DNA of 64,000 nucleotides from Streptomyces marinisediminis (GCF_026262575.1 NZ_JAPKFL010000005.1:124001-188000), one strand, 5' to 3'. Positions 43,597 to 54,105 are shown, counted from the stretch's first letter. Notes: generated from the letters alone by a model not told the origin. Program-made: numbers and translations.

Positions 43597-44541
43597 TCAG
43601 CGGACGGCCGCGGGGGTGGCGGTGATGCCGGAGGCCGCGCCGTACGCGGAGGCGACCAGCTTGCCGATGGCGGTGTAGGCCCCCAGCGGCTCGGCCGCCG
43701 GGCAGCCCGCCTCCCGGGCGGCCTCGGCGAGCAGTCCCTCGGGCACCTCGGGGCCGATCAGGCACGGCGCGAGCGCGAGCTGCTGCGAGCCGGAGGAGGT
43801 GAGCTCCGCCGCGGCACGGGCCACGGCGCCCTCCTCGTCCAGCGCGGCCGCCAGCACCGGCACCGCCAGGCGGGCCGCCAGCAGCATGCCGGTGATGCCC
43901 GCGACCTGCACCGCCTCGGCGCCGCCGCTGGTGACCAGGACGATCCCGTCGGCGGCCGTCGCCACGGTGAACAGCCGCGCCCGGTCGGCGCGGGCGAGAC
44001 CGGCCTCGGAGAGCCGCACGTGCACGGCCTCGGCCAGCAGCGGGTGCGGCCCCAGCACCTCGGCCAGCTCGGCGGACGAGCCGCTGTCGGCCACGGCCCG
44101 CCGTATGCGGTCCAGGACGGCCGGGTCGGGGCCCGCGAGCAGCGGCACCACCACGACGCCGGGCTCCGTGCCCGGGGCCGGCTCCTCGGGGTGCTCCACG
44201 CCCTCCGTCGCCTCGGCGCCCCCCACCGCCACCGGGGCCACGCGCGTGGCCCGCTCGCCCGCGCTCGCGGCCAGCACGGCCGACAGCGCCGGGAACTCCT
44301 CGTCCGCGCCGTCCACGAAGCCGATCCGGGCGTCGAGACCGGGCAGCTCGGAGCGGGCGATGCTGAGTATCTCCTCGGCCAGCGCACGCACCGGGGCGGA
44401 CGGGCGGCCGGGCACGGCGAGCACCAGGGCTGGCGCGCCCTCGGGGGCGACGACGGGCTCGGGCCGGCGGTGCCGTCCAGGCTTGCGGGGACGCGGCATT
44501 CGTACGGGCAGCCCGCCTTCGGGCCCAGTGGAGGAGCTCAT
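43597..44541 (-). CDS. Sirohydrochlorin chelatase-like (CbiX) protein
   Basis: A 314-aa protein with two CbiX-like halves. The first has ALVLAVPGRPSAPVRALAEEILSIARSELPGLDARIGFVDG and the second starts VVVVPLLAGPDPAVLDRIRRAVADSG. In standard CbiX the first strand ends in an HGS or HGT metal site; here it reads VPGRPS, so a key His is replaced and chelatase activity is doubtful. ATG 44541 follows GGAG. A 30-residue basic Pro-rich N-tail precedes the domain. This divergent CbiX paralogue is frequent in streptomycetes and its role is unclear. Confidence 0.72.
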   Translation of the reverse strand: MSSSTGPEGGLPVRMPRPRKPGRHRRPEPVVAPEGAPALVLAVPGRPSAPVRALAEEILSIARSELPGLDARIGFVDGADEEFPALSAVLAASAGERATRVAPVAVGGAEATEGVEHPEEPAPGTEPGVVVVPLLAGPDPAVLDRIRRAVADSGSSAELAEVLGPHPLLAEAVHVRLSEAGLARADRARLFTVATAADGIVLVTSGGAEAVQVAGITGMLLAARLAVPVLAAALDEEGAVARAAAELTSSGSQQLALAPCLIGPEVPEGLLAEAAREAGCPAAEPLGAYTAIGKLVASAYGAASGITATPAAVR

Positions 44542-44685
44542 GGCGCCGCATGCTAATGCCTTGGCCGTCTCCGCACCGGGGCCGGGGTCGACCAGTGCGG
44601 GTTCGCCCGAATCGTCCCGCGTGTTGCGTCGGCGGAGCGCGCCGGAATTTGTGGAAGTCCGCCGCATCCGGCGCGCTTTCGCTGG

Positions 44686-45663
44686 TCAGGGCAGGTGCAG
44701 CAGGGCCGGGTCCAGCGGCAGCTCCAGCGCGTCAGCGGCCAGCCGGGCGGCCACCAGCAGGGCCCCGGCCAGCGGGTCGCCGGCCGGCTCGACGACGCGC
44801 GCCGACGGCAGTCGCGCGGCCAGCCGCGCGCGCAGCGGTCCCAGCAGCGGCGCGCCCAGGCGCACCAGTCCGCCGGTGACGGCCACCTCGGGCCGCGCGG
44901 CCGGGGGGCACGCGGCGGCGGCGCAGTCGGCGATGTGCGCCGCCGCTTCCCGCAGGACGCGCGCCGAGACCGGGTCGTGGGCGGCGCAGTGCGCCACCTC
45001 CGGCGCGAAGGAGGCGAGCACCGCGGCGCGGTCCGCCCGCGGGTACAGCCGGCCCGGCAGACCGGCGACGGGCCCGAAGACCGCTTCCGCCCGCGCCAGC
45101 AGGGGCGGGGAGCCGCCCGGGCGCCCGTCGTGCGCCCGCAGCGCGGCCTCCAGCCCCGCCCGGCCGATCCAGGCGCCGCCGCCGCAGTCCCCGAGCAGGT
45201 GCCCCCAGCCGTCCGCCCTGTGCCACGTCGACAGGTCCGTGCCGACGGCGATCAGGCCGGTGCCCGCGGCGACCACCGCCCCGGGGCGCTGGCCCAGTGC
45301 CCCGGCGTAGGCCGTCACCGCGTCCGCCGCGAGCGCCAGCCGGGGGGTGCCGAAGGCCCCGGCAAGCGCGGTGGGCAGCTCCGCGCGGAGCCGCTCGCCC
45401 AGCGTCGCCATGCCCGCGGCGCCCACGCACACCGCGCGCAGCGCCGCGCCACCGGCCGCGTGAGGCGCGTCGGCGAGCAGGGCCCGGGCGGCGGGGACGA
45501 GCCGCTCCAGCAGGTCCCCGGCGTCGATCCCGCCGGCACCGGTGCGCACGGGCGGCGCGGTCACCACCGGCCCAGGGGTGCCCACCGGCCCGGGCGCCGC
45601 CGGGGCGAGGGCGACGCGCAGCCCCGACCCGCCGGAGTCGACGCCGAGCACCCAGCCGGTCAC
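44686..45663 (-). CDS. BadF/BadG-type ATPase, N-acetylglucosamine kinase-like
   Basis: A 325-aa actin-fold kinase. The phosphate-1 motif [14 protein letters not shown] is at residues 7-20, [13 protein letters not shown] is phosphate-2, [23 protein letters not shown] is the family motif of eukaryotic-type GlcNAc kinases, and [12 protein letters not shown] is the adenosine motif. It probably phosphorylates N-acetylglucosamine or a related amino sugar. GTG at 45663 overlaps the ung stop (GTGA), so the two are translated together, though a functional link is not evident. Confidence 0.87.
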   Translation of the reverse strand: MTGWVLGVDSGGSGLRVALAPAAPGPVGTPGPVVTAPPVRTGAGGIDAGDLLERLVPAARALLADAPHAAGGAALRAVCVGAAGMATLGERLRAELPTALAGAFGTPRLALAADAVTAYAGALGQRPGAVVAAGTGLIAVGTDLSTWHRADGWGHLLGDCGGGAWIGRAGLEAALRAHDGRPGGSPPLLARAEAVFGPVAGLPGRLYPRADRAAVLASFAPEVAHCAAHDPVSARVLREAAAHIADCAAAACPPAARPEVAVTGGLVRLGAPLLGPLRARLAARLPSARVVEPAGDPLAGALLVAARLAADALELPLDPALLHLP

Positions 45664-46337
45664 GGCAGGCGCCAGTCGACCTGTTCCGCGCCCTGTCCCG
45701 CCAGCAGCTCGTTGGTGCGGCTGAAGGGGCGCGAGCCGAAGAAGCCGCGGTCGGCGGACATGGGGGAGGGGTGGGCGGACTCCACCGTCGGCACGCCGCC
45801 CAGCAGCGGGCGCAGGTTGCGCGCGTCCCGCCCCCACAACACGGCGACCAGTGGCGTGCCGCGCGCCGCCAGCGCGCGGATGGCCTGTTCGGTGACCTCT
45901 TCCCAGCCCTTGCCCCGGTGCGCCCCCGGTCGGCGCGGCGCGGTGGTGAGGGCGCGGTTGAGCAGCAGGACGCCCTGCCGGGTCCACGGCGTGAGGTCGC
46001 CGTTGGACGGGCGGGGCGCTCCGAGGTCGGTGTGCAGCTCCCGGAAGATGTTCTCCAGGCTGCCCGGCAGCGGCGCCACCTCGGGCGCCACGGAGAAGGA
46101 GAGCCCGACGGCGTGGCCGGGGGTGGGGTAGGGGTCCTGACCCACGATCAGCACCCGCACGTCGTCGAAGGGTTGCTGGAAGGCGCGCAGGACGTTGGCG
46201 CCCGCGGGCAGGTACGTGCGTCCGGCGGCGATCTCCGCGCGCAGGAAGTCGCCCATCGCGGCGATGCGTTCGGAGACCGGGTCCAGCGCCTTCGCCCAGC
46301 CCGCTTCGACGATCTCACTCAAGGGTCGTGCAGCCAC
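45660..46337 (-). CDS. ung: Uracil-DNA glycosylase, family 1
   Basis: A 225-aa enzyme that removes uracil from DNA. The catalytic Asp68 lies in [18 protein letters not shown] (GQDPYP at 66-71), [11 protein letters not shown] is the uracil-recognition strand with Asn, and the DNA-intercalating loop [21 protein letters not shown] contains the catalytic His. Length and all five motifs are those of family 1. GTG 46337 begins the conserved N-terminus. It overlaps the sugar kinase start by 4 bases. Confidence 0.96.
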   Translation of the reverse strand: MAARPLSEIVEAGWAKALDPVSERIAAMGDFLRAEIAAGRTYLPAGANVLRAFQQPFDDVRVLIVGQDPYPTPGHAVGLSFSVAPEVAPLPGSLENIFRELHTDLGAPRPSNGDLTPWTRQGVLLLNRALTTAPRRPGAHRGKGWEEVTEQAIRALAARGTPLVAVLWGRDARNLRPLLGGVPTVESAHPSPMSADRGFFGSRPFSRTNELLAGQGAEQVDWRLP

Positions 46338-46575
46338 GGGCGCCACCCTACTGGCTGCCGCCGACGGCGCGGCACCGCTCCCGTCACACCGCACCGCACG
46401 CGCGCGGGTCGGCCGGGAGGCCGGTGGCCATCCGGTGCCGGGCGGCGCCACCGTCCGTGGACGGCGCCTCCCGACCGGGCCGGGTTCGCGCGCGTGCGCG
46501 GGAGGGCCGCTGCCCGGCCCCGGACAGCGGCCCGCGCGTGCCACCGCCCGGGCCGGAGCGCGGCGTCGCTCGCTC

Positions 46576-47673
46576 TCAGCGCATGGCGCGCCCGTACTGG
46601 TCCGGTACGGGCGGGGAGACCGGGACGCCGCCGGCGCCCAGCTCGCGGGAGGCGCGCCGCGCCCAGTACGGCTCGCGCAGGAGCTCGCGCCCCAGGAGGA
46701 CGGCGTCGGCCTCCCCGGAGGCGAGGATCTTCTCCGCCTGTCCCGGCTCGGTGATCAGTCCCACGGCGGCCACCGGCAGGTCGGTCTCGGCGCGCACCCG
46801 GGCGGCGAAGGGCACCTGGTAGCCCGGCCCGGTCGGGATCGTCACGTCGGCCGCGTTGCCGCCGCTGGAGACGTCGAGCAGGTCCACACCGTGGGCCCGC
46901 AGCAGGCCCGCCAGCCGCACCGTGTCGTCGACCGTCCAGCCGCCGTCCGCCAGCCAGTCGGTGGCCGAGATCCTGAAGAACAGCGGCAGGTCCTGCGGCC
47001 ACACCGCCCGCACCGCGTCCACGACCTCCAGCGCGAAGCGGGTGCGGCCCTCGAAGGAACCCCCGTAGGCGTCGCTGCGGTGGTTGCTGTGCGGGGAGAG
47101 GAACTCGCCGATGAGGTAGCCGTGGGCGCCGTGGATCTCGGCGACCTGGAACCCCGCGGCCAGCGCCCGGCGGGCGGCGTCGGCGAACTGGTCCACGACG
47201 CCGCGGATCTGCTCGGGCGTCAGCTCCTCGGGCACCGGGTGGGCGGCGTCGAACGGTACCGGGCTGGGCGCGTGCGGCCGCCAGCCGCCCTGCTCGGGTG
47301 CGAGCGGTGCGCCGCCCCGCCACGGGGCGTCGGTGGCGGCCTTGCGCCCGGCGTGGGCGAGCTGGATGCCGGGCACCGTGCCCTGGGCGGTGAGGAACTC
47401 GGCGACGCGGCGCAGCCCGGCCGTCTGCTCCTCGTTCCACAGGCCCAGGTCGGCCGGGCTGATCCGGCCCTCGGGGCTGACCGCGGTGGCCTCGACGAGC
47501 ACCAGGCCGGTGCCGCCGACGGCGCGTGCCGCGTAGTGCGCCAGGTGCCAGTCCGTCGCCACGCCGGTGAGCGGGCCCTGCGTCGCGGCCGAGTACTGGC
47601 ACATCGGCGCCATCCAGATCCGGTTGGGCACGGTGAGGGACCGCAGGGTGTACGGCTCGAACAGGACGCTCAC
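46576..47673 (-). CDS. Old yellow enzyme, NADH:flavin oxidoreductase (YqjM class)
   Basis: A 365-aa FMN-dependent ene-reductase that reduces activated alkenes with NAD(P)H. Cys25 in MAPMCQYSA marks the thermophilic-like (YqjM) class. The substrate-binding His pair is in [26 protein letters not shown] (read as two blocks), and [14 protein letters not shown] and [15 protein letters not shown] bind FMN phosphate. GTG at 47673 follows AAGGAG. It diverges from an ArsR-family gene, and twin palindromes between them indicate shared repression, perhaps by electrophiles. Confidence 0.93.
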   Translation of the reverse strand: MSVLFEPYTLRSLTVPNRIWMAPMCQYSAATQGPLTGVATDWHLAHYAARAVGGTGLVLVEATAVSPEGRISPADLGLWNEEQTAGLRRVAEFLTAQGTVPGIQLAHAGRKAATDAPWRGGAPLAPEQGGWRPHAPSPVPFDAAHPVPEELTPEQIRGVVDQFADAARRALAAGFQVAEIHGAHGYLIGEFLSPHSNHRSDAYGGSFEGRTRFALEVVDAVRAVWPQDLPLFFRISATDWLADGGWTVDDTVRLAGLLRAHGVDLLDVSSGGNAADVTIPTGPGYQVPFAARVRAETDLPVAAVGLITEPGQAEKILASGEADAVLLGRELLREPYWARRASRELGAGGVPVSPPVPDQYGRAMR

Positions 47674-47715
47674 GGAGGCTCCTTCGCTGGGGGCGGTGCG
47701 CGGTGCGGCGCGCTC

Positions 47716-47768
47716 TTACGATAAACGTCGTAGTACGTCATCTGTCAAACTACGAAAGTGGTCGTAGT
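47716..47768. promoter_or_regulatory. Twin ArsR-type operators (TCGTAGT palindromes)
   Basis: Two inverted repeats share the same arms and spacing. Site 1 is TTACGA-N6-TCGTAGT (47716-47734). Site 2 is ACTACGA-N6-TCGTAGT (47749-47768) and is perfect. They are 34 bases apart. Site 2 abuts the regulator start codon at 47769, so binding would block both divergent promoters. Confidence 0.7.
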
Positions 47769-48245
47769 ATGGGAGGCGTGACGACGCTGCCCTCGACCTC
47801 GACCTCGACCTCGACCACGACCTCGACCACGAACGCGGCGCCCGGCCGGGAGCTGGCGCATCCGGCCCGCGCCGACCTCACCCTGGAGCAGGTGCTGCAC
47901 GCACTCGCCGACCCGATGCGCCTCGCGGTCGTGCGGCGGCTGGCCGCCTGCCCGGCCGAACAGAGCTGCTCGGCGCTCGAACTGCCCGTGAGCAAGTCCA
48001 CGAGCACCCATCACTTCCGGGTGCTGCGCGAGAGCGGGGTCATCAGCCAGACCTACCGGGGGACGGCGAAGCTGAACGCGCTGCGCCGCGCGGACCTGGA
48101 CGCGCGCTTCCCCGGCCTGCTGGCCAGCGTGCTCAGCGCGGCCGCCCGCCAGGACGCGGCCGCCGGGCACACCACCGGGGCCGACGACTCGGGCGCCGCC
48201 GGCGACCCGGGCGACTCGGGCGGCGGCGCGGCCGGGCGGTCCTGA
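47769..48245 (+). CDS. ArsR family helix-turn-helix regulator
   Basis: A 158-aa winged-helix protein. After a Ser/Thr-rich N-terminal stretch of about 25 residues, HALADPMRLAVVRRLAA begins the domain, and ALELPVSKSTSTHHFRVLRESGVISQTYRGT holds the recognition helix STSTHHFRVLRESG. No arsenic-type Cys pair (CVC) is present; the single Cys pair CPAEQSC is different, so a redox or electrophile signal is possible. The C-tail is Gly/Asp-rich and disordered. It sits against its own operator and diverges from the old yellow enzyme gene. Confidence 0.88.
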   Translation: MGGVTTLPSTSTSTSTTTSTTNAAPGRELAHPARADLTLEQVLHALADPMRLAVVRRLAACPAEQSCSALELPVSKSTSTHHFRVLRESGVISQTYRGTAKLNALRRADLDARFPGLLASVLSAAARQDAAAGHTTGADDSGAAGDPGDSGGGAAGRS

Positions 48246-48288
48246 GCGACGCTCGGCCCGGCGGCGCCCGGCCGGCCGGCGCCGGCCG

Positions 48289-49653
<1,365 letters not shown>

Positions 49654-49745
49654 GGCCGCGGGTCTCCCTTCCGCCGGGTGCCTCCAGGATGGCACCGCGC
49701 GGCCCGCGAGGGGAGTACCCCGGCACACCGCGAAGGGCGGCGCCG

Positions 49746-50498
49746 TCAGTCCTGGAGCGCGCGCATGCGCTCGATCTCCGCGGACTGCTGTGCGGCCATC
49801 TCGGTGGCGAGTTCCTCCACGCGCACGGCGTTGCCCTCGGTGAGCACGTCGGTGGCCATGGCCACCCCGCCGTCGTGGTGCGCGATCATCAGCGTGAGGA
49901 AGAGCGCGTCGAACGCGGCGCCCTCGGCGTCGCGCAACTCGGCCATCTGGGCGGGTGAGGCCATGCCGGGCATGGCCTCGTGGTCGTGCTGGTCCTCGTG
50001 GTCGTGCGCGTGGCCACCCCGGCCGTGCTCGGGACGCGGGTCGGGCGCATGGCCCTCGTGGCCCTCGTGCTCTTCATGGCCACCGTCCGCGCCGTCCGCC
50101 CCCTGCGCCCCGTCGTGTTCCGCCAGCCACGAGCGCATGAGGGTGATCTCCGGGTCCTGGGCCAGTCGGATGCGCTCGGCCATCCGGCGCACGGCGTCGC
50201 TGCCCGCCCGCTGCTCCGCGAGGTCGGACATCTCCAGGGCCTGCTGGTGGTGCTCGATCATCATCGTCAGGAACGCGACGTCGGCGGCGTTGGGCCGGCT
50301 CTGCTCGCGGCTGACCCGCTCGGCCTCCGCCGGCGCGACCGTCTCGGCCCGCTCGCCGGGCGCGCCGGGGGCGATGACCGCGGGGCCCGCGTCCGCCTCC
50401 CGTTCGCCGGCCTGCCCGGTGCAGCCGGTGAGGGCGAGGACGAGGCAGGACGCGGCGCCGAACGCGACGCCCCAGCGTGGTGCCTGACGGTGGTTCAC
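49746..50498 (-). CDS. DUF305 lipoprotein with histidine-rich linker
   Basis: A 250-aa secreted lipoprotein: signal peptide ending LALTGCTG (Cys26), then two DUF305 ferritin-like helical halves with FLTMMIEHHQQALEMSDLA at about 76-94 and FLTLMIAHHDGGVAMATDVL at about 200-219. Residues 141-173 form a linker with ten His among Glu, Gly and Asp, likely to bind Cu, Zn or Ni. The EHHQQ and AHHDG pairs are the family's conserved metal-type residues. GTG 50498 has AGGAGG five bases upstream. It diverges from the LVIVD gene with 179 bases between. Confidence 0.88.
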   Translation of the reverse strand: MNHRQAPRWGVAFGAASCLVLALTGCTGQAGEREADAGPAVIAPGAPGERAETVAPAEAERVSREQSRPNAADVAFLTMMIEHHQQALEMSDLAEQRAGSDAVRRMAERIRLAQDPEITLMRSWLAEHDGAQGADGADGGHEEHEGHEGHAPDPRPEHGRGGHAHDHEDQHDHEAMPGMASPAQMAELRDAEGAAFDALFLTLMIAHHDGGVAMATDVLTEGNAVRVEELATEMAAQQSAEIERMRALQD

Positions 50499-50677
50499 CT
50501 GTGCCTCCTGGGCGGGATGTGGCTCGGGATCGGACGGGCCGTGCGGCCGGGTGTGCGAGGAGTAGTGCGCGAACACCGGTCTGAATGTCCTCTGGTTGAG
50601 GTGTGCATGCAAGGTCCATACTGCACGGAAGTCCTTACCGCGTGCCTCCCGGACCGGGGGGCTGAAGGAGGCGTTAC

Positions 50678-52159
50678 GTGAAGTCGTTGCACTCACCCCC
50701 CGTGCGGCGCAGACGCATCGGCGTGGCCGCGGCGGCGTTCGGCATGCTCGCCGCGCTGCTGACCGCCCATCCGGCCGCCGCCGTGCCCGGCCCCGAGGAC
50801 CCGGTGCCGCCCCAGGAGTACTCCGCCGTCCAGCAGGAAGCCGTCGAGGAGGCCGTCGAGCGGGGCGAGGTGCCCGCCCCGGGCGAGACCGCCCACAGCG
50901 ACAACATCACCCACCTGGCGAACATGCCGAAGTCGGCGCTCAAGGGCACCAACTCGGACCTGGCCTTCCAGGGGGACTACGCCTTCGCGGGCAACTACGA
51001 CGGCTTCGTCGTCTACGACATCAGCCGCCCGGAGCAGCCCCGGATCGTCAGCCAGGTGCTGTGCCCGGGGGCGCAGAACGACGTGTCCGTCTCGGGGGAC
51101 CTGCTCTTCCTGTCCGTCGACTCCTCACGCAGCGACGACTCCTGCTCCAGCGTCTCGCAGCCCGCCAGCGAGAAGGACTCCTGGGAGGGCGTCCGCGTCT
51201 TCGACATCAGCGACAAGCGCAACCCCCGGTACGTCTCGGCCGTCGAGACGCCCTGCGGCTCGCACACGCACACCCTCGTGCCCGACCGCCAGGACGTCTA
51301 CGTCTACGTCTCCTCCTACTTCCCCAGCGAGGCGTTCCCCGACTGCCAGCCGCCGCACGACGGCATCTCGGTGGTGAAGGTGCCCCGGCAGGCCCCCGAG
51401 CAGGCCGAGCTGACGACCTTCGCGGGGCTCTTCCCCGACGGCGGCTACCCCGGTGAGGAGGGCCGTCCGCAGAACACGCCCACCAGCGGCTGCCACGACA
51501 TCACCGCCTTCCCGGCGCAGGGCGTCGCGGCGGGCGCCTGCATGGGCGACGGCATCCTGATGGACATCACCGACCCCGCCCAGCCCCGGGTCATCGACCG
51601 GGTCCAGGACCGGGAGAACTTCGCCTTCTGGCACTCGGCCACCTTCAGCAAGGACGGCCGGAAGGTGGTCTTCACCGACGAGCTGGGCGGCGGCGGAGCC
51701 GCCACCTGCAACGCGCGCACCGGTGGCGACAAGGGTGCCAACGGCATCTACCACGTCAAGGGCAAGGGCGAGAAGTCCCGCCTGGACTTCCGCTCCTACT
51801 ACAAGATCCCCCGGCACCAGGCCGACACCGAGAACTGCGTCGCCCACAACGGCTCGCTGATCCCGGTGCGCGGCGGCCGCGACATCATGGTGCAGTCGTG
51901 GTACCAGGGCGGCGTGTCGGTGTGGGACTTCACCAACTCCCACCGGCCCCGGGAGATCGGCTACTTCGAACGCGGTCCGGAGTCCACCGAGCGCCTGAGC
52001 TTCGGCGGCACGTGGTCCGCGTACTACTACAACGGACACATCTACTCCAACGACCAGAACGGCATGGACGTGCTGCGGATCGACGACCGCCGCACCGACA
52101 GCGCCGAGTCGCTGCGCCTGGCGGAGCTCAACGTCCAGACTCAGCCCCGCTACCGCTGA
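50678..52159 (+). CDS. Secreted LVIVD-repeat protein
   Basis: A 493-aa exported protein. The Arg-rich signal peptide ends near LLTAHPAAAVPG. Beta-propeller-like LVIVD repeats follow, for example FAGNYDGFVVYDISRPEQPRIVSQ, VRVFDISDKRNPRYVSAV and GISVVKVPRQAPEQAELT. Eight or more Cys residues suggest disulphides. ACMGDGILMDITDPAQPRVIDRV and VQSWYQGGVSVWDFTNSHRP are further repeats. Function is unknown; such proteins lie beside DUF305 genes in many actinomycetes. GTG 50678 has GAAGGAGG upstream. It overlaps the convergent TetR gene by 32 bases. Confidence 0.88.
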   Translation: MKSLHSPPVRRRRIGVAAAAFGMLAALLTAHPAAAVPGPEDPVPPQEYSAVQQEAVEEAVERGEVPAPGETAHSDNITHLANMPKSALKGTNSDLAFQGDYAFAGNYDGFVVYDISRPEQPRIVSQVLCPGAQNDVSVSGDLLFLSVDSSRSDDSCSSVSQPASEKDSWEGVRVFDISDKRNPRYVSAVETPCGSHTHTLVPDRQDVYVYVSSYFPSEAFPDCQPPHDGISVVKVPRQAPEQAELTTFAGLFPDGGYPGEEGRPQNTPTSGCHDITAFPAQGVAAGACMGDGILMDITDPAQPRVIDRVQDRENFAFWHSATFSKDGRKVVFTDELGGGGAATCNARTGGDKGANGIYHVKGKGEKSRLDFRSYYKIPRHQADTENCVAHNGSLIPVRGGRDIMVQSWYQGGVSVWDFTNSHRPREIGYFERGPESTERLSFGGTWSAYYYNGHIYSNDQNGMDVLRIDDRRTDSAESLRLAELNVQTQPRYR

Positions 52160-52820
52160 CCGCACCCCGGGACGCGCCGCGCGGCGCCCGTGGTACGACG
52201 GCCCCGTCGGGCGGTTCCTCGCCCGGCGGGGCCCCCTGCCGCCAGTCCAGCCCGTACCGGGCGAACAGCTCGGCGCGCAGCCGGGGCAGCGGCATGGGCG
52301 CGCCCGGCAGCAGGACCGCGACGACGGCGCCCATCATCAGCGCGCGCAGCAGCGGGTAGTCGGTGTCCGGGTCGGCGGAGCCGTAGGCCTCCATCGCGCC
52401 CCGCAGCAGGGCGGCCAGCCGCTGCTGCTCCGCGCACTGGACGAACCCCTCCTGCTGGAGTATGCCCGCCATGTGCGTGCGCATCAGCGTGGGATGTGAC
52501 CGGGCCAGCCCGATGACGGCGTCGATCGCCCGCGCCAGCGTCTCCCGCCCCGCGTCCGGCCCGCTGGGCGCCGGCTCGCGCTCGAGCGCGGCCTGGAGCG
52601 TCCGGTGCATCAGCCGGTGCACGGCGGACTGCAGGAGCTGGCGCTTGCCGGGGAAGTAGTAGGAGATCAGCCCGCGCGCCGCGCCCGCGCGGCGAGCGAT
52701 GTCCGCCAGCGTCGTCGCCTCGAACCCGCGCTCCTCCACCAGCTCGATCGTCGCCTGGAGAATGCGTTCGCGCGAGCGCCGGCGCAATTCCTCGTTGACC
52801 GATGCGCTCCGAGGGGACAT
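52128..52820 (-). CDS. TetR/AcrR family regulator
   Basis: A 230-aa repressor. The helix-turn-helix region is RERILQATIELVEERGFEATTLADIARRAGAARGLISYYFPGKRQLL, with recognition helix ARGLISYYF. The ligand-binding C-terminal half is helical and ends with a disordered Pro/Gly tail. ATG 52820 follows AGGAGT. A palindrome lies 20-47 bases upstream and is probably its operator. No target other than itself is clearly visible; the DUF305/LVIVD pair is a candidate but is separated. Confidence 0.9.
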   Translation of the reverse strand: MSPRSASVNEELRRRSRERILQATIELVEERGFEATTLADIARRAGAARGLISYYFPGKRQLLQSAVHRLMHRTLQAALEREPAPSGPDAGRETLARAIDAVIGLARSHPTLMRTHMAGILQQEGFVQCAEQQRLAALLRGAMEAYGSADPDTDYPLLRALMMGAVVAVLLPGAPMPLPRLRAELFARYGLDWRQGAPPGEEPPDGAVVPRAPRGASRGAVSGSGAESGR

Positions 52821-52839
52821 GCTGTAACTCCTGCGTTGA

Positions 52840-52867
52840 CTGGCTCCCAGCCAATATACTCAGCCAG
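52840..52867. promoter_or_regulatory. TetR-type operator CTGGCT-N16-AGCCAG
   Basis: CTGGCT (52840-52845) and AGCCAG (52862-52867) are inverted, with an inner TGGCT-CCC-AGCCA also palindromic. The site is 20 bases upstream of the leftward tetR start, so autorepression is likely. TTGACT and TATACT occur within it, but their 13-base spacing is too short for a standard promoter. Confidence 0.5.
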
Positions 52868-52903
52868 GTGCCGGAGCCGCTCCCTGCGTGCGGTTTCCGA
52901 CGG

Positions 52904-52952
52904 CCGGTCTCGGGCGACGCGGGGGATCGTCCGAGACCGGTTTCTCCTTTTT
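52904..52952 (+). terminator. Hairpin with T-tract (intrinsic terminator)
   Basis: 52904-52917 pairs with 52927-52940 (14 bp, one G-T wobble), followed directly by TTTCTCCTTTTT. This is the only hairpin in the window with a clear T-rich tail, so it is oriented for rightward transcription, yet no rightward gene precedes it within 700 bases. Confidence 0.65.
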
Positions 52953-52955
52953 AGT

Positions 52956-52991
52956 CCGTTTCGTGGGGCCGCTTCCGGCTCCACGAAACGG
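52956..52991. terminator. Second hairpin, 15-bp stem
   Basis: 52956-52970 pairs with 52977-52991 with one G-T wobble and the loop GCTTCC. It lies 44 bases past the stop of the leftward M56 peptidase gene and probably ends its transcript. Confidence 0.6.
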
Positions 52992-53034
52992 CGTTTCGCC
53001 TGCCGTCAGGCCCCGCGCGCCCCCGGGCGGCCGC

Positions 53035-53988
53035 TCAGCCCAGCGCCCGCAGGCCCGGCGCGAAGGTCACCAGCAGCGGGACGACGGGGACGAGCGAGGC
53101 CAGGGCCGTCACCCGCAGCCGGTTCCCCACCGAGAGCCGGTCGGCCGGGCTCAGCAGCCGGTTCACGCGCTGGGGCAGGTGGTCGCCGTGCGCGGACCCG
53201 GGGGAGGGGCACGGGCCGAAGACGCCCCGGTCCTCGTTCAGCCCCACCAGGGCCAGGGCGGTGGTGAGTCGGCCGAAGCGGCGGGAGGCCACGTCGTCGG
53301 CGGCCAGTTCCACCAGCCGGTGCATCTGCTGCCGGAACGCCCGGAACACCGGCACCCGGGGGAACGCCGTGGCCAGCGCGGCCGAGGAGTGCAGCAGCCA
53401 GTCGTGCCGCGCCCGCACGTGGCCCTCCTCGTGGGCGAGCACGGCGTCCAGTTGGCGTCCCTTGAGGCGGTGGAGCGCGCCGGTGGTGATCACCAGGCGC
53501 GGCGCGGAGCCGGGCAGCCACCAGGCGCCGGGTCGCTCGCCCTCCAGCACGGTCAGCCGCCGCGACGTCGACTCCTCCTCGCCGGGCAGCAGCGGCGCAC
53601 GGGTGCGCAGCTCGCGCCGGCGCGCGCGACGCCGGGAGCGGGCGCCGAGCACCTCGCGGGTCAGCATGGCCGCGCTCCACGCGCCGCCCGCGAACAGCGC
53701 GAACGCCAGCACGGCGGCCCACGGGTGACCGTCGCCGGTCAGGGCGTAGGCCTCGACGACCTGACGCGGCGCGGGGGCGAAGACCTGGCCCCTGACGGCC
53801 TGCCACGCCTCCGCCGCGAACAGCGCCATCGCCAGCACGCAGCACAGCAGCACCGCCACCACGACGCACTGCCACACCCACAGGGCGAGCACCGGTTCGC
53901 GATCGGCCCAGGGACTGCGGGCCAGGACGCGCGGCGCCAGTGCCGCCGTCACCGCACCGAGGAACAGGAGCGCCAGCGCGACCGTCAT
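53035..53988 (-). CDS. M56 family zinc metallopeptidase (BlaR1-like membrane protease)
   Basis: A 317-aa membrane protein. Helices lie at about 1-20, 36-58 and 90-112. The zinc motif HEEGH is at residues 186-190 in LDAVLAHEEGHVRARHDWLLH, with a downstream Glu/Asp ligand in LVELAADDVASRRFG. This is the protease core of BlaR1/MecR1 without a sensor domain. Such proteins often pair with a BlaI-type repressor gene, but none is adjacent. The DUF5134 gene is 117 bases upstream on the same strand. ATG 53988. Confidence 0.88.
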   Translation of the reverse strand: MTVALALLFLGAVTAALAPRVLARSPWADREPVLALWVWQCVVVAVLLCCVLAMALFAAEAWQAVRGQVFAPAPRQVVEAYALTGDGHPWAAVLAFALFAGGAWSAAMLTREVLGARSRRRARRRELRTRAPLLPGEEESTSRRLTVLEGERPGAWWLPGSAPRLVITTGALHRLKGRQLDAVLAHEEGHVRARHDWLLHSSAALATAFPRVPVFRAFRQQMHRLVELAADDVASRRFGRLTTALALVGLNEDRGVFGPCPSPGSAHGDHLPQRVNRLLSPADRLSVGNRLRVTALASLVPVVPLLVTFAPGLRALG

Positions 53989-54105
53989 GCTCCCCAGCCT
54001 AGGACCGCCCGGGTACCTGCGGCGCGTGGCCCAGGGTGAAGTGACGTGCCTCACGGCCGCGGAGCCGCCGCGTCGCCCGGGTGCCCTCCGCCGGTGTCCG
54101 CCCGG

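Noticed and set aside
43597..44541. Cobalamin riboswitch near the CbiX-like gene
   Set aside because: The 100-150 bases upstream of its start show no B12-box-like sequence or cobalamin aptamer pattern that I can see.
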